A program made the position numbers and the translations under genes. A DNA stretch of 64,000 bases, taken from positions 372,001-436,000 of the forward strand of contig NC_014010.1 in the NCBI RefSeq assembly GCF_000024465.1. The letters are read 5' to 3'. This stretch comes from Candidatus Puniceispirillum marinum IMCC1322. GTDB lineage: Bacteria > Pseudomonadota > Alphaproteobacteria > Puniceispirillales > Puniceispirillaceae. A model generated the notes under the pieces. It saw only the letters and a list, made by a program, of their open reading frames with translations, had not been told where the DNA came from and made no database searches. Below, piece after piece: positions 51,146 to 61,776 of the stretch. Each line of letters opens with the position of its first letter. Within the stretch, counting starts at the first letter, position 1.

Positions 51146-51314
51146 ATTTGGTCACGACAGGCCACAGTACCCAACTGGTCTGTAACTACATGGAGATGTC
51201 ATTTGTCTGCGTTTGTAAGCCGTGGCTTTAGCAGTGAACGTACCGAAGTGCGTTAAAGCGACCTTGATGTCGCTGGTGCTGAACGTACCGTGTTGAAACA
51301 CCGTGCGTCAGTTT
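51146..51314. other. Early leader between promoters, structured
   Basis: No gene seen. On the minus strand the hairpin AGCGAC-atcaag-GTCGCT and two copies of GGTACGTTCA occur, suggesting a folded 5' leader. It lies behind the host-type promoter and between P5 and P4. Confidence 0.4.
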
Positions 51315-51343
51315 GTTCTACTTTTGTTCTCATATGCAGTCAA
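51315..51343 (-). promoter_or_regulatory. Host sigma-70-type early promoter
   Basis: Minus strand TTGACT-17-TAGAAC, a good match at the -35 box and fair at -10. It reads into the early genes and the RNA polymerase gene, which host polymerase must transcribe first. In a lysogen it would have to be held silent. Confidence 0.6.
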
Positions 51344-51365
51344 GTGGGTTTTTCTATCAGTAGGA

Positions 51366-51383
51366 TAGGTTGGCAGTCGTGGA
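51366..51383 (-). promoter_or_regulatory. Phage RNA polymerase promoter (P5)
   Basis: Minus strand TCCACGACTGCCAACCTA followed by TCCTACTGATA. The copy nearest the integrase terminator and the first in the transcription order of the lytic genes. Confidence 0.75.
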
Positions 51384-51415
51384 ATATGGTTCGTATGGCT
51401 ATAGGTGAAGGTTAG

Positions 51416-51453
51416 AAAAAAAAGGGGCTACCGAAATCAATCGATAGCCCCTT
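51416..51453 (-). terminator. Rho-independent terminator of integrase gene
   Basis: Minus strand GGGGCTA...TAGCCCC, 7-bp stem plus flanking A-T pairs, followed by eight T; 15 nt behind the integrase stop. It shields the lytic early promoters from transcription that enters through the integrase gene. Confidence 0.9.
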
Positions 51454-51467
51454 GTGGGTATACTTGT

Positions 51468-52430
51468 CTAAACGTACTTAGCCATGTCGGCTTGTGCTTC
51501 AGCTAACGCTTCGACTTTACTGTGGACATATTTCATCGTCGTTGTCGGACTAATATGACCCAGTTGCTTAGATATTAGGATCGTTGGCAACTTGACGTCA
51601 TTAGCTAGCACAGAAGCCGCTGTGTGGCGTGTGACGTGGAAGACAAAGTGTGGGTCGTTAGGAGCGAAATGCTCTTTGGCGAGTCCCCAGCGACGATAGA
51701 ATGTACGGTGTGTGTACTTCTCTGGGATACTGATGCACAAGCGTCTGACTGCATCTTTGCAATGCTTAAGAGGCACTGTCCGCTCATGGCCATTCTTGGC
51801 ATGGGTACATGGGATGATGACCCAATTCACGTCTTCATCGATGATAAGATTGCCCATTGCCATTTTGACAATTTCGGTCTTTCTCATGCCTGTCATACAC
51901 GCAACTGTGACCATATCAGCCATATACTGATCGCCATTATCGACGAAGAATTCCCTGATGGCGTCTATCTCGTCTTTTGAGTATGTGCGAGGGCGTCCAC
52001 CAGTTTCTTTACCGAATGTGAAACTAGGTGCCATTTTGATGATCCGCTTCTTCTGAGCAGTCCTCATTACCTTCGAAACAGTAGCCACATATCGGTTGCA
52101 AGTTGCCACCGAATTACCCTCTTCTGAGAGGTAAATAACGAAGTCATCGACGTCCATAGGAAGTATCGAACTGATACTTAGGTTACGGTTGTCAGAGAAG
52201 TCTAAGAAGCGTTTCAGTTGGTTCATGCTACGATAGCGGTGTGTCTCCGCTGGCCACATTTCGTGTCCATATCGTTGAGCAAAGTCCCATAGACCACCCT
52301 CGTCCCACTGTTCCGGTGTGCGCCTTAATATAGGCTGTGCAACGGTTACAGAGGGTTCTTGGACAGTCGGTGTGACTGGCTCTGGTGTAGACGGTGTGAA
52401 GTCGAAAAGATCGTGTTGTTCAAAAGTCAT
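51468..52430 (-). CDS. int: Tyrosine recombinase integrase
   Basis: 320 aa from MTFEQHDLF, GGAGA 5-6 nt upstream; a GTG 16 codons earlier is less likely. After a flexible Pro/Thr-rich lead (TPSTPEPVTPTVQEPSV) comes a SAM-like core-binding domain (residues about 65-150), then the catalytic domain with Arg in TGMRKTEIVKM, HVTRHTAASVLA (HxxR), GHISPTTTMKYVHS (H and nucleophile Tyr). It adjoins attR by 84 bp and has its own terminator, so it is a single-gene unit. I saw no excisionase gene next to it. Confidence 0.95.
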   Translation of the reverse strand: MTFEQHDLFDFTPSTPEPVTPTVQEPSVTVAQPILRRTPEQWDEGGLWDFAQRYGHEMWPAETHRYRSMNQLKRFLDFSDNRNLSISSILPMDVDDFVIYLSEEGNSVATCNRYVATVSKVMRTAQKKRIIKMAPSFTFGKETGGRPRTYSKDEIDAIREFFVDNGDQYMADMVTVACMTGMRKTEIVKMAMGNLIIDEDVNWVIIPCTHAKNGHERTVPLKHCKDAVRRLCISIPEKYTHRTFYRRWGLAKEHFAPNDPHFVFHVTRHTAASVLANDVKLPTILISKQLGHISPTTTMKYVHSKVEALAEAQADMAKYV

Positions 52431-52514
52431 ATCAGTCTCCAACGTTAAGTTAAAGACTTTGGGACATCCAAGTATCACATGACAACTATCGTATCGTGAC
52501 TAAATCTGCATCCG

Positions 52515-52564
52515 CAGTGATTAAAAGTCACTTGCTCTACCAACTGAGCTACGCGCCCGATAAA
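52515..52564. repeat. attR: right copy of 50-bp attachment repeat
   Basis: Exact copy of the sequence at 12647-12696. It is the orphaned 5' half of tRNA-Lys, still linked to the original host upstream region. A transcript starting at the old tRNA promoter would run through this half-tRNA into the integrase gene. Confidence 0.95.
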
Positions 52565-52600
52565 TCGGATAATTTGAAACAGACTTAGGCGCTTTGATAA

Positions 52601-52629
52601 ATAAAACAAAGCAATATCTAATGGATCAA
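52601..52629 (-). promoter_or_regulatory. Original host tRNA-Lys promoter (candidate)
   Basis: Minus strand TTGATC-17-TTTTAT, ending about 40 bp before the first base of the half-tRNA. It lies outside the prophage, between coaD and attR, where the promoter of the undisturbed tRNA gene must have been. In the lysogen it points at the integrase gene. Confidence 0.5.
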
Positions 52630-52731
52630 ATATGGTGTCACATCGTATAAAGAATGACCGAATTACTGTAAAGCCCAAAATGGAACGATTGCTGGGTTTT
52701 CGTACAAATAAGAGCTGGTGTTTATAAGTCT

Positions 52732-53241
52732 TTATTTACCACGCAATTTTGCTTTCAGCGCAACCGCAATATCATTAGGCACAAAGCTGGAAATGTCGCC
52801 ACCATAACGCGCAACTTCTTTGACAAAACGAGACGCGACAAAATGTTGTTGTTCGGCCGCCATCATAAATATGGTTTCAAGCTCGCCATGTAGCCTTTTA
52901 TTGATGCTGGCCATCTGAAATTCATATTCAAAATCGGAAACGGCGCGTAATCCGCGAACAACTGCGGTTACGCCTTCACTAGCGGCAAAATCGGTTAAAA
53001 GGGTTGAAAACCGTTTTACCGAAACGGTATTTGGAAGTTTATCAGTATCCATCAGCAGTTTTAGATGTGATGCCACCAGTTCGCATCTTTCATCACCTGA
53101 TAAAACAGGATTTTTTCCGGCATTTTCCGCCACCGCCACGATCAGATGATCGCCAAGGCGCGCCGCACGTTGGATGATGTCGATATGGCCAAAGGTAAGT
53201 GGATCAAAAGTGCCAGGATACATGACAATGCGCTGACCCAT
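52732..53241 (-). CDS. coaD: Phosphopantetheine adenylyltransferase
   Basis: Adds AMP to 4'-phosphopantetheine, the fourth step of coenzyme A synthesis. MYPGTFDPLTFGHIDIIQRAA holds the TxGH nucleotidyltransferase motif, VVRGLRAVSDFEYEFQMASINKRL and EQQHFVASRFVKEVARYGGDISSFVP are highly conserved. 169 aa is usual. It abuts gyrA, a pairing common in Alphaproteobacteria. Confidence 0.97.
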   Translation of the reverse strand: MGQRIVMYPGTFDPLTFGHIDIIQRAARLGDHLIVAVAENAGKNPVLSGDERCELVASHLKLLMDTDKLPNTVSVKRFSTLLTDFAASEGVTAVVRGLRAVSDFEYEFQMASINKRLHGELETIFMMAAEQQHFVASRFVKEVARYGGDISSFVPNDIAVALKAKLRGK

Positions 53242-55944
53242 TTAAGCCTCTTCGTCTGGCGCGTCACTATTGTCGGGTTTGACGGCCTCAGTCTCGGTTT
53301 GGGTTTCAGAATTGGGTGACGTTAAGGCGTCATCTCTGCCCTCTCCGTCAGCAACAACATCATGATCATCGTCATCATCATCACTTTCATGAATGAGGCC
53401 TGCTGAGACAACCTTTTCGTCATTATCATCAGCAACATCGAATAACCGCACGCCAAGCGTCTTACGGCTGGCAATGCGGATTGAGTCCCCTTCGCCACCA
53501 TGAACCCTTATACGGATGATTTGGCCCTGATTGGTGACCAACATGAGCTGATCCTCCTCAACAACGGTAAAGGAAGCCATCACCTGACCATTGCGCGGTG
53601 AAATTTCTATATTGGCAACGCCCTGCCCGCCGCGGCCAGATTGTCGATAATCTTTTATAGGGGTGCGTTTGCCATAGCCATTTTCAGTCACTGACAGAAT
53701 ATATTCATTTTCAGGGTCAGCAATAATAGACATCGACACAACGCGATCTTTACCAAGTAGCTTGATACCGCGTACACCTGTCGAGTCACGGCCACGGAAA
53801 ACACGTACCGCATTGGCCGCAAAGCGGATGGCCTTACCATTGCGGGTGGCCATCAACACGTCATCGTCATCATTGCAGGGGATCACCCCAACCAGCTCGT
53901 CACCATCCTGCATTTTCATGGCGATTTTACCATTGCGCTTGATATTGGTGAAATCACTCAGGTTATTACGCCGTACATTGCCTGATGCGGTTGCGAACAT
54001 GACATTCAGGTCACCCCATGAACTTTCATCATCAGGCATAGGCATCACGGTGTTAATAGTCTCTTCTGGCTCAATAGGTAGTAAATTCACCATAGCTTTA
54101 CCAAGCGATTGCGGTGCCGATTCGGGTAATTTGTAGCATTTAAGCTGGTAAACCATACCTTTTGAGGTAAAGAACAGAATTGGCGTATGCGTATTGGTGA
54201 CAAATAGACGCGTTACAAAGTCCTCATCACGCGTTTTCATGCCTGCACGGCCTTTACCACCACGACGCTGGGCACGATAGATTGATAATGGCACGCGCTT
54301 GATATAGCCACGATGAGACACCGTCACCACCATATCTTCTTGCTGGATCAGGTCTTCATCATCCTGATCGGCCAATTGATCGGTGATTTCGGTGCGCCGA
54401 TCATCCGACAGGCGTTCACGCGTGGCTGCAAGCTCATCAAGTATCACCTGACTAACGCGCGTATCCGAACCAAGTATATCCAGATAATCGGCAATTTTAT
54501 CAGCAAGTTCCTGAGTTTCAGCAGCCAGTTTATCGCGTTCCATACCGGTCAAGCGCTGTAATCGCAATTCGAGGATAGCGCGGGCTTGCACCTCAGACAG
54601 AGTATAGTGATCATCGACAACCGCATGACCAGGATCATCAATCAGCGCTATAAACGCACCAACCTCATGCGCTGGCCAGGCTGTGGCACAAAGCTCATTA
54701 CGCGCAGTTTCGGTATCTGGCGCTTTTTTGATAAGCTCTATGATCTCATCAATAGACGCAAGCGCAACCATCAGACCAGCCAGAATATGCGCCCTGTCAC
54801 GCGATTTGTTGAGCAAAAATGTTGTCCGTTTAATAACAACATCTTTACGAAACTCACAAAAAGCCTCGATAACGTCTTTTAGCCCCATCTGGATTGGCCG
54901 ACCGGCATTCATGGCCAGCATATTAACGGGAAAGCTCGTTTGCAGTCGTGTATGGCGGTACAGCTTGTTCAGCACCACATCACCCGCAGCATCACGCTTG
55001 ACCTCAATGACAATGCGCATACCGGTACGATCGGATTCATCGCGAATGTCAGAAATTCCTTCCAGAACCTTATCGCGCACCATTTCACCGATACGTTCTA
55101 GTAGCTGTGCTTTGTTAACCTGATAGGGAATTTCATGAACAATGATTGACTCGCGGTCTTTGGCGTTGGTTTGCACCTCGGCACGGGCGCGCATGATGAT
55201 AGACCCGCGCCCTGTTCGATAAGCCTCGCGGATGCCATGGCGACCCATAATAAGCGCACCAGTCGGGAAATCTGGCCCCGGTACGATCTCGGTCAGTTCT
55301 TCGGTGGTTATTTCGGGATTATTTACATAGGCCTCACAAGCGGCAATCACCTCCCCTGGATTGTGGGGGGGGATGTTGGTTGCCATACCAACAGCGATGC
55401 CATTAGCGCCATTGACCAGCAGGTTCGGATATTCAGCAGGCAGAACAGTAGGTTCCAGCTGGGTTTCGTCATAATTCTGCGCGAATTCAACGGTATTCTT
55501 GTCAATGTCGCGCAACAAGCTCTCAGCCGCGCGGGCAAGCCTTGACTCAGTATAGCGCATAGCTGCCGCAGGGTCGCCATCAACCGAACCAAAATTTCCC
55601 TGACCATCGACAAGCGGAAGACGCATTGAAAAGTCCTGCGCCATTCGCACCATTGCTTCATAAATAGAGCTATCACCATGTGGATGGTAATTACCCATGA
55701 CATCACCGACAATACGGGCTGATTTGCGAGGGGGCTTTGTCCAGTCATAATTGCCTTCCATCATCGCGTATAGAATACGTCTATGGACTGGCTTCAACCC
55801 ATCACGAACGTCAGGCAATGCACGTGAAACGATAACGCTCATCGCATAATCAAGATAGGATTTCCGCATTTCATCAGAGATGGAAATGGTTGGACTTTTT
55901 GGGCTAGTGGTCTCGGTCACATGTGTCTCGCTTATGGCGCACAA
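53242..55944 (-). CDS. gyrA: DNA gyrase subunit A
   Basis: Breaks and rejoins DNA for negative supercoiling together with GyrB. The N-terminus [37 protein letters not shown], active-site Tyr in [10 protein letters not shown], and GyrA-box QRRGGKG are present. In the quinolone-determining region [11 protein letters not shown] has Ser at E. coli position 83 and Glu at 87, where Asp is commoner. The C-terminus is very acidic ([10 protein letters not shown] and on). The start shown is TTG; GTG eight codons later ([10 protein letters not shown]) is equally possible. Confidence 0.97.
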   Translation of the reverse strand: MCAISETHVTETTSPKSPTISISDEMRKSYLDYAMSVIVSRALPDVRDGLKPVHRRILYAMMEGNYDWTKPPRKSARIVGDVMGNYHPHGDSSIYEAMVRMAQDFSMRLPLVDGQGNFGSVDGDPAAAMRYTESRLARAAESLLRDIDKNTVEFAQNYDETQLEPTVLPAEYPNLLVNGANGIAVGMATNIPPHNPGEVIAACEAYVNNPEITTEELTEIVPGPDFPTGALIMGRHGIREAYRTGRGSIIMRARAEVQTNAKDRESIIVHEIPYQVNKAQLLERIGEMVRDKVLEGISDIRDESDRTGMRIVIEVKRDAAGDVVLNKLYRHTRLQTSFPVNMLAMNAGRPIQMGLKDVIEAFCEFRKDVVIKRTTFLLNKSRDRAHILAGLMVALASIDEIIELIKKAPDTETARNELCATAWPAHEVGAFIALIDDPGHAVVDDHYTLSEVQARAILELRLQRLTGMERDKLAAETQELADKIADYLDILGSDTRVSQVILDELAATRERLSDDRRTEITDQLADQDDEDLIQQEDMVVTVSHRGYIKRVPLSIYRAQRRGGKGRAGMKTRDEDFVTRLFVTNTHTPILFFTSKGMVYQLKCYKLPESAPQSLGKAMVNLLPIEPEETINTVMPMPDDESSWGDLNVMFATASGNVRRNNLSDFTNIKRNGKIAMKMQDGDELVGVIPCNDDDDVLMATRNGKAIRFAANAVRVFRGRDSTGVRGIKLLGKDRVVSMSIIADPENEYILSVTENGYGKRTPIKDYRQSGRGGQGVANIEISPRNGQVMASFTVVEEDQLMLVTNQGQIIRIRVHGGEGDSIRIASRKTLGVRLFDVADDNDEKVVSAGLIHESDDDDDDHDVVADGEGRDDALTSPNSETQTETEAVKPDNSDAPDEEA

Positions 55945-56014
55945 AAAGCGTGCTTATATAACTATATATATAGCATGAAACAAAACTGTAACACCATATA
56001 TTGTTGCGCAAAGC

Positions 56015-56052
56015 AAAAAAAAGCGATGCTGATGTAAAGCCAAAAGCATCGC
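56015..56052 (-). terminator. Rho-independent terminator of ssb
   Basis: Minus strand GCGATGCT and AGCATCGC form a perfect 8-bp stem with a 14-nt loop, followed by eight T. It lies 27 nt behind the ssb stop and separates ssb from gyrA. Confidence 0.92.
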
Positions 56053-56079
56053 ATTATAAATGTAATTTAACTTACTGAT

Positions 56080-56586
56080 TTAAAATGGAATATCGTCATC
56101 AAGATCATTGCTGTCACGCATTGGAGGGGGGCTTGTAGACGTGCCCGTGCCGCCGCCATAACTGTCATCAGTTCCTGAACTTGATCCCGCACCGCTATCA
56201 CCGCCGCCATAGCTACCGCCACCGCCGCCATCACCACGCCCACCAAGCAAGGTCAGCTCGCCACGATAACGTTGTAAAACGACTTCAGTTGTATATTTCT
56301 CGACACCTTGATTGTCTGTCCATTTGCGCGTTTGTAATTGCCCTTCAATATAGCATGTAGAGCCTTTGCGCAGATACTGTTCGGCAATTCGGCCCAAATT
56401 TTCATTAAAGATGACCACGCGATGCCATTCGGTACGTTCACGTTGTTCACCAGTGTTGCGGTCTTTCCAGCGTTCAGACGTTGCCAATGATAATTGTACG
56501 ATCTTGGCACCATCCTGTGTAGAGCGCACTTCCGGGTCACGTCCCAAATTGCCGACCAAAGTCACTTTGTTTACACTGCCAGCCAT
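56080..56586 (-). CDS. ssb: Single-stranded DNA-binding protein (chromosomal)
   Basis: 168 aa. The OB-fold begins MAGSVNKVTLVGNLGRDPEVRSTQDGAKIVQLSLATSERW, with RTEWHRVVIFNENLGRIAEQYLRKGSTCYIEGQLQTRKWTD. A Gly/Ser-rich linker (GGGGSYGGGDSGAGSSSG) leads to the C-terminal tip DLDDDIPF that binds partner proteins. AAGGAGAAAATCG precedes the ATG. It is divergent from uvrA, as in many proteobacteria; I found no clear alphaproteobacterial LexA box in the 154 bp between. Confidence 0.97.
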   Translation of the reverse strand: MAGSVNKVTLVGNLGRDPEVRSTQDGAKIVQLSLATSERWKDRNTGEQRERTEWHRVVIFNENLGRIAEQYLRKGSTCYIEGQLQTRKWTDNQGVEKYTTEVVLQRYRGELTLLGGRGDGGGGGSYGGGDSGAGSSSGTDDSYGGGTGTSTSPPPMRDSNDLDDDIPF

Positions 56587-56740
56587 GATCGATTTTCTCC
56601 TTAATTTGTTTTACGTTCGCAGATTACGCATCCCACCCCCCTGCTGACAAGATAATTCGGGTTATTTATTTTTTACATAAAAGACTTTTCCACATCAAAA
56701 GCACTAGCAAAATCTATCAGGAAATGGCTATATTCGCGCC

Positions 56741-59707
56741 ATGCCAAATGATACAAAAAATACGTCGCTATCGCAGCGGGTCAAAGATATTTCTTCTCTT
56801 GATAAAACCTATGAACCACGGATGATTTCTGTTCGTGGTGCACGGGAGCATAACCTAGCAAATGTAGATATTGATTTGCCCAGAGACAGACTGGTTGTGC
56901 TAACAGGATTATCAGGATCCGGTAAATCTTCGTTAGCATTTGATACAATATACGCCGAGGGACAGCGTCGTTATGTCGAATCGCTGTCCGCTTATGCGCG
57001 CCAGTTTCTTGAGATGATGCAGAAGCCTGATGTTGATTTGATTGAGGGTCTGTCACCTGCCATTTCCATTGAACAGAAAACCACGTCGCGCAATCCGCGT
57101 TCGACCGTTGGTACAGTCACGGAAATATATGATTATATGCGGTTGTTATGGGCACGTGTCGGTATTCCCTATTCACCGGCTACCGGTTTGCCTATTCGAA
57201 GCCAGACTGTCAGCCAGATGGTTGATATCCTGCTGGCGATGGAGCAAGGCACCAGATTATACTTGCTGGCTCCGATCGTTCGTGGCCGCAAGGGTGAATA
57301 TCGTAAAGAACTTGGGGAACTTAATCGTAAAGGCTTTAGCCGTGTCCGCATTGATGGGGCGCTGTATGATATCGATGACACGCCTGAGTTGGATAAAAAA
57401 CGCAAGCATGACATTGAAGTTGTTGTTGACCGGGTCATCATCAAGGGTGATTTGGATGAACTGGCCACGCGTCTGGCTGACTCGTTAGAAACAGCACTGG
57501 CGCTTGCTGACGGTCTTGCCTATGCCGATACGGCCGAAAGCCTTGATAATACATCAGATGAACAGGATGACGATATAGCTGGTCGTCATGCGGGGCGGAC
57601 AGTATTTTCAGCACGCTTTGCCTGCCCTGAGTCAGGCTTCAGCATTGATGAAATCGAACCGCGGCTATTTTCGTTTAACAATCCCTTTGGAGCATGCCCT
57701 GCCTGTGACGGATTGGGTGTCAGCAGTCATTTTGATGAACAACTTGTTGTTCCAGACCAGCAAACAACGCTTCGTGGTGGCGCGTTGGCGCCTTGGGCAT
57801 CCAGCACCGCAAGATATTATATGCAGACGCTAGAATCGCTTGCCAAACAGTTTAATTTTTCTCTTGATGTGCCGTTCTATGATTTGGATGACGATACCAA
57901 ATCAATCATCCTGCATGGTTCAGGCAAGATGCCTGTGACGATGGAATTTGATGACGGTATGCGGTCTTATCGGACAACCAAGCCATTTGAAGGTATTATG
58001 CCGAATTTGGCTCGTCGATATCGCGAAACTGACTCGTCATGGGTGCGTGAAGAACTGGAGAAATTCAGAGCCAATCATGCTTGTGATTCATGTGCTGGTA
58101 AACGATTGAAAGCCGAATCGCTGGCTGTGAAAATCGATAAATATGATATTTCAGATATTGCCCGTCTGTCGATTGGAGATGCGCGGGACTGGTTCTCTGA
58201 TTTGGGCTCAAGGCTTGAAGGTCAGCAATCTGAAATTGCAGCGCGCATTCTAAAGGAAATCAACGAACGCCTCGGCTTTCTGGTCAATGTCGGCTTGAAC
58301 TATCTGTCAATGGCGCGTAATTCAGGCACATTGTCTGGCGGCGAATCACAGCGTATTCGGTTGGCATCACAAATTGGATCTGGCCTGACGGGTGTTCTCT
58401 ATGTTCTGGATGAGCCTTCGATTGGTCTGCATCAGCGTGATAATGACCGGCTACTGTCAACCTTGATACGCTTGCGCGACCTTGGCAATACGGTGCTGGT
58501 CGTTGAACATGATGAAGATGCGATCCGGTTGGCAGATTATGTCGTCGATATGGGGCCTGGTGCGGGTGTGCATGGTGGTTTTGTCGTTGCCGAAGGAACC
58601 CCCGAAGATGTAATGACAAATGAGGCGTCATTAACTGGTCAGTATCTCTCGGGTGTGCGTGAGATAGCGATACCCGAAAAACGGCGAAAAGGTACAAAAG
58701 GCCGTGTCATTCGTGTCGAAGGCGCAAATGGTAATAACCTGCAGGATGTGAGTGTTGGGTTTCCGCTTGGGGTGTTGACCTGTGTAACGGGTGTATCTGG
58801 TGGTGGCAAATCAACATTGGTTCTGGAAACGCTATGGAAATCACTTGCACGGCGCTTGCACAAAGCCCGTGAAATGCCTGCCCCACATAAAACAATCATA
58901 GGTGCCGACTATCTGGATAAGGTTGTTGATATTGATCAGTCCCCTATTGGCCGAACTCCACGTTCGAATCCGGCAACATATACTGGTGCCTTTACACCAA
59001 TCCGTGAATGGTTCGCAGGATTGCCAGAAGCTAAAGCGCGTGGTTATGCGCCTGGGCGCTTTTCTTTTAACGTTAAAGGTGGCCGTTGTGAGGCTTGTCA
59101 GGGCGATGGACTTATCAAGATTGAAATGCATTTTCTGCCTGATGTTTATGTCACTTGTGATAGCTGCAAAGGCCGAAGATATAATCGTGAAACATTAGAA
59201 ATTACATGGCGTAGCAAGTCGATAGCTGATGTTCTTGATATGACAGTTGAAGAAGGTGTTGAGTATTTTAAAGCTGTGCCGGCCATCCGGGAAAAGCTTG
59301 AAACGATGCTACGTGTGGGGTTGGGCTACGTCCGGATCGGACAGCAAGCTACCACCTTGTCCGGCGGCGAAGCCCAGCGTGTAAAGCTTTCAAAAGAATT
59401 GTCGCGGCGTGCCACAGGACGCACGATCTATATTCTTGATGAACCTACAACGGGACTTCATTTCCATGACATTGCCAAATTACTGGACGTCTTGCAGGAA
59501 CTTGTTGATCAGGGCAATACCGTGATTGTTATCGAACATAATATGGATGTTATCAAGACTGCCGACTGGGTGATCGATCTTGGTCCTGAAGGCGGAGATG
59601 GCGGCGGTCTTGTTGTTGCCGAAGGTACACCAGAAGATGTTGCAAAAGTTGCTGGATCGCATACCGGGCATTATCTAAGCCGTATTTTTGACCCGTCAAA
59701 GACTTAA
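56741..59707 (+). CDS. uvrA: Excinuclease ABC subunit A
   Basis: Damage-sensing ATPase of nucleotide excision repair. Two ABC modules: Walker [14 protein letters not shown] (near residue 57) and [13 protein letters not shown] (near 695), signatures [19 protein letters not shown] and [18 protein letters not shown], Walker [14 protein letters not shown] and [13 protein letters not shown]. Zinc fingers include CPACDGLG and [27 protein letters not shown]. 988 aa is slightly long, with about 20 extra acidic residues near 270 ([12 protein letters not shown]). Confidence 0.97.
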   Translation: MPNDTKNTSLSQRVKDISSLDKTYEPRMISVRGAREHNLANVDIDLPRDRLVVLTGLSGSGKSSLAFDTIYAEGQRRYVESLSAYARQFLEMMQKPDVDLIEGLSPAISIEQKTTSRNPRSTVGTVTEIYDYMRLLWARVGIPYSPATGLPIRSQTVSQMVDILLAMEQGTRLYLLAPIVRGRKGEYRKELGELNRKGFSRVRIDGALYDIDDTPELDKKRKHDIEVVVDRVIIKGDLDELATRLADSLETALALADGLAYADTAESLDNTSDEQDDDIAGRHAGRTVFSARFACPESGFSIDEIEPRLFSFNNPFGACPACDGLGVSSHFDEQLVVPDQQTTLRGGALAPWASSTARYYMQTLESLAKQFNFSLDVPFYDLDDDTKSIILHGSGKMPVTMEFDDGMRSYRTTKPFEGIMPNLARRYRETDSSWVREELEKFRANHACDSCAGKRLKAESLAVKIDKYDISDIARLSIGDARDWFSDLGSRLEGQQSEIAARILKEINERLGFLVNVGLNYLSMARNSGTLSGGESQRIRLASQIGSGLTGVLYVLDEPSIGLHQRDNDRLLSTLIRLRDLGNTVLVVEHDEDAIRLADYVVDMGPGAGVHGGFVVAEGTPEDVMTNEASLTGQYLSGVREIAIPEKRRKGTKGRVIRVEGANGNNLQDVSVGFPLGVLTCVTGVSGGGKSTLVLETLWKSLARRLHKAREMPAPHKTIIGADYLDKVVDIDQSPIGRTPRSNPATYTGAFTPIREWFAGLPEAKARGYAPGRFSFNVKGGRCEACQGDGLIKIEMHFLPDVYVTCDSCKGRRYNRETLEITWRSKSIADVLDMTVEEGVEYFKAVPAIREKLETMLRVGLGYVRIGQQATTLSGGEAQRVKLSKELSRRATGRTIYILDEPTTGLHFHDIAKLLDVLQELVDQGNTVIVIEHNMDVIKTADWVIDLGPEGGDGGGLVVAEGTPEDVAKVAGSHTGHYLSRIFDPSKT

Positions 59708-59725
59708 ATTTCAAGGATGTGATCT

Positions 59726-61087
59726 ATGCAAGATAATGATGGAGTCATTCACGTAATTGGGGGTGGGCTTGCTGGAAGCGAGGCAGCCTTTCAAATTGCT
59801 AGGCAGAATATTCCGGTAGTTTTGCATGAAATGCGCCCAAAACGCATGACTGATGCACATCATACACACGGTTTAGCCGAGTTGGTTTGCTCTAACTCTT
59901 TTCGCTCGGATGACGCAACGGCAAACGCTGTTGGGGTTCTGCATGAAGAAATGCGGATCTTGAATTCGGTTATATTGCGTGAGGCTGACAAGCATAAAGT
60001 ACCGGCTGGTGGTGCCTTGGCAGTTGATCGTGATGGTTTTTCTCAAGCTGTTGAAGCGGCATTAACCGCTGACCCCCTAATCACAATTGAACGTGAAGAA
60101 GTGAATGACATACCTGATAGCTGGAAACAGGTTATTATTGCTACAGGTCCCCTCACCTCACCAGCTCTGGCCGAGATGATTCGCAAGTGGGGCGGCGAAG
60201 AAGACCTTGCCTTTTTTGATGCGATTGCGCCAATAGCGCATTTTGATAGTGTCAATATGGATGTGGCTTGGTTCCAGTCGCGATATGACAAATCTACCGA
60301 TGGCGGTGATGGCAAAGATTATATCAACTGCCCGATGACAAAATCGCAGTATGAAGATTTTATCGATGCGCTGATTGATGGCGAAAAAATGTCATTTAAG
60401 GAATGGGAAGAAAATACCCCGTATTTTGAGGGATGTATGCCCATTGAAGTGATGGCATCACGTGGTCGTGAAACGCTTCGTTTTGGCCCTATGAAGCCCG
60501 TTGGGCTGACCAATGCACATGATGGATCACGACCCTATGCGGTGATACAGCTTCGTCAGGATAATGCTCTTGGTACGCTGTATAATATGGTTGGCTTTCA
60601 AACGAAATTGAAACATGCAGAACAGGTGCGCATTTTCCAAACCATTCCGGGTCTTGAAGATGCGCAATTTGCCCGTCTAGGTGGCTTGCACCGGAACACC
60701 TTCATCAATTCACCGCGCTTGCTTGATCCACAACTTCGGATGAAATCGATGCCGCGTATCCGTTTTGCGGGTCAGATCACAGGCGTTGAGGGTTATGTTG
60801 AGTCAGCCGCTATTGGCTTGATGGCTGGGCAGATGGCCGCGCTAGAATTGAAAGGTCAGGATTGGACAGCGCCACCGCTGGATACGGCACATGGCGCATT
60901 GCTGTCGCATATCACTGGCGGTGCGATGGCAGATAGTTTTCAACCGATGAATGTCAATTTTGGTCTGTTTCCGGAAATTGAAACGCCAGCTGGAACAAAA
61001 AGGCTAAAAGGGCGTGATCGCAAGGCCGCCTATGCTGGGCGTGCGCTTGATTCTATTCGCGCATGGAAAGATGTGACGGCCAGCTAG
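59726..61087 (+). CDS. trmFO: tRNA (uracil-54-C5)-methyltransferase, folate/FAD-dependent
   Basis: Methylates U54 in the tRNA T-loop using methylene-tetrahydrofolate. The FAD-binding start [43 protein letters not shown], and the C-terminal [24 protein letters not shown] and [23 protein letters not shown] are family signatures. AAGGATGTG precedes the ATG. 453 aa is usual. Its stop overlaps the end of the convergent neighbouring gene by 4 nt. Confidence 0.96.
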   Translation: MQDNDGVIHVIGGGLAGSEAAFQIARQNIPVVLHEMRPKRMTDAHHTHGLAELVCSNSFRSDDATANAVGVLHEEMRILNSVILREADKHKVPAGGALAVDRDGFSQAVEAALTADPLITIEREEVNDIPDSWKQVIIATGPLTSPALAEMIRKWGGEEDLAFFDAIAPIAHFDSVNMDVAWFQSRYDKSTDGGDGKDYINCPMTKSQYEDFIDALIDGEKMSFKEWEENTPYFEGCMPIEVMASRGRETLRFGPMKPVGLTNAHDGSRPYAVIQLRQDNALGTLYNMVGFQTKLKHAEQVRIFQTIPGLEDAQFARLGGLHRNTFINSPRLLDPQLRMKSMPRIRFAGQITGVEGYVESAAIGLMAGQMAALELKGQDWTAPPLDTAHGALLSHITGGAMADSFQPMNVNFGLFPEIETPAGTKRLKGRDRKAAYAGRALDSIRAWKDVTAS

Positions 61088-61776
61088 TCGGCAATCTTGA
61101 AGCCAAATAACCGCCACCGAAGCAGTCGCCAGACCAGCAAATGATCATGATCCATAGCATCATGCCCATACATATGCTTATGATACCCTATGATGGCGGC
61201 AAAATAGAGCCACCATTGACGACTTTCCTGCACCTGTTTTCGCAAGTTACCAAAAAACGCATTGTCCAGTGATGGTATTGTCGCTGGATCTGTTGTTGGC
61301 GTAGCGTGCAAGACAGGGGCAATTTTTTGCGCACTATCGCCAGTATCATGGCCACCCAGATAATGACCAACCAATTGCCAGCATATACTCCAGGCCTGTG
61401 TTGTCGAGGCCGTCTCGTCCATTGTACAAGCCTGCCATGCTTCAATTAATTTCAGAATATCATCACGTTCAATATCATCATTCTGTATATGTTTTTGCAA
61501 ACGAACTACCAGAGGCGCAATATTGCCTTTATAGCTACTGGGAGCTACGGCCAATGTGTCGTACCACCATTGAACACGAATGGCAGCCAGCATTGGCTCC
61601 TTGGGAATGCGAAGGGCATTTTGTAGCTCACCAGATAAGCAAATTAAATTAGCGGCAAGAGAGCGACGCTGGGTGTTCTCAAATCCGAACACCAACGCCA
61701 TTGCTGGATCCTGTATTTTAAGCGCCATTATCGCGTCTTTATGGAACTTATTGTCTATAAATGGCGTATCATTCAT
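61084..61776 (-). CDS. Squalene/phytoene synthase family protein (NDUFAF6-like)
   Basis: 230 aa. [50 protein letters not shown] and [18 protein letters not shown] resemble the small alphaproteobacterial branch of the squalene/phytoene synthase superfamily related to mitochondrial NDUFAF6. The first DxxxD prenyl-diphosphate motif of true synthases is not preserved (QWWYDTL), so catalysis on prenyl diphosphates is doubtful. It overlaps the Mth938-domain gene by 8 nt; both commonly follow secDF here. Confidence 0.8.
   Translation of the reverse strand: MNDTPFIDNKFHKDAIMALKIQDPAMALVFGFENTQRRSLAANLICLSGELQNALRIPKEPMLAAIRVQWWYDTLAVAPSSYKGNIAPLVVRLQKHIQNDDIERDDILKLIEAWQACTMDETASTTQAWSICWQLVGHYLGGHDTGDSAQKIAPVLHATPTTDPATIPSLDNAFFGNLRKQVQESRQWWLYFAAIIGYHKHMYGHDAMDHDHLLVWRLLRWRLFGFKIAD

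Larger units (their letters stand above)
12647..52564. mobile_element. Complete T7-like/HMO-2011-like prophage in tRNA-Lys
   Basis: About 39.9 kb between perfect 50-bp direct repeats, containing integrase, RNA polymerase, replication, nucleotide metabolism, packaging, capsid, tail and lysis genes. All but one gene lie on the minus strand. The replication block is T7-like, while portal, capsid, DNA-stabilisation and internal virion proteins point to the marine podovirus type first seen in SAR116 phage HMO-2011. No gene is visibly broken; the apparent break in the capsid gene is a group I intron. I saw no CI/Cro-type repressor gene. The element therefore looks capable of excision and growth, which is inference. 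Confidence 0.95.

Noticed and set aside
52475-52678. Possible small protein across attR
   Set aside because: It is the translation of the half-tRNA (RVAQLVEQVTFNH is the typical tRNA artefact) and its flanks.
54586-55545. Plus-strand ORFs opposite gyrA
   Set aside because: Antisense shadows of a highly conserved gene without start signals.
56587-56740. LexA box between ssb and uvrA
   Set aside because: Neither GTTC-N7-GTTC nor GAAC-N7-GAAC found; a single GTTC is not enough.
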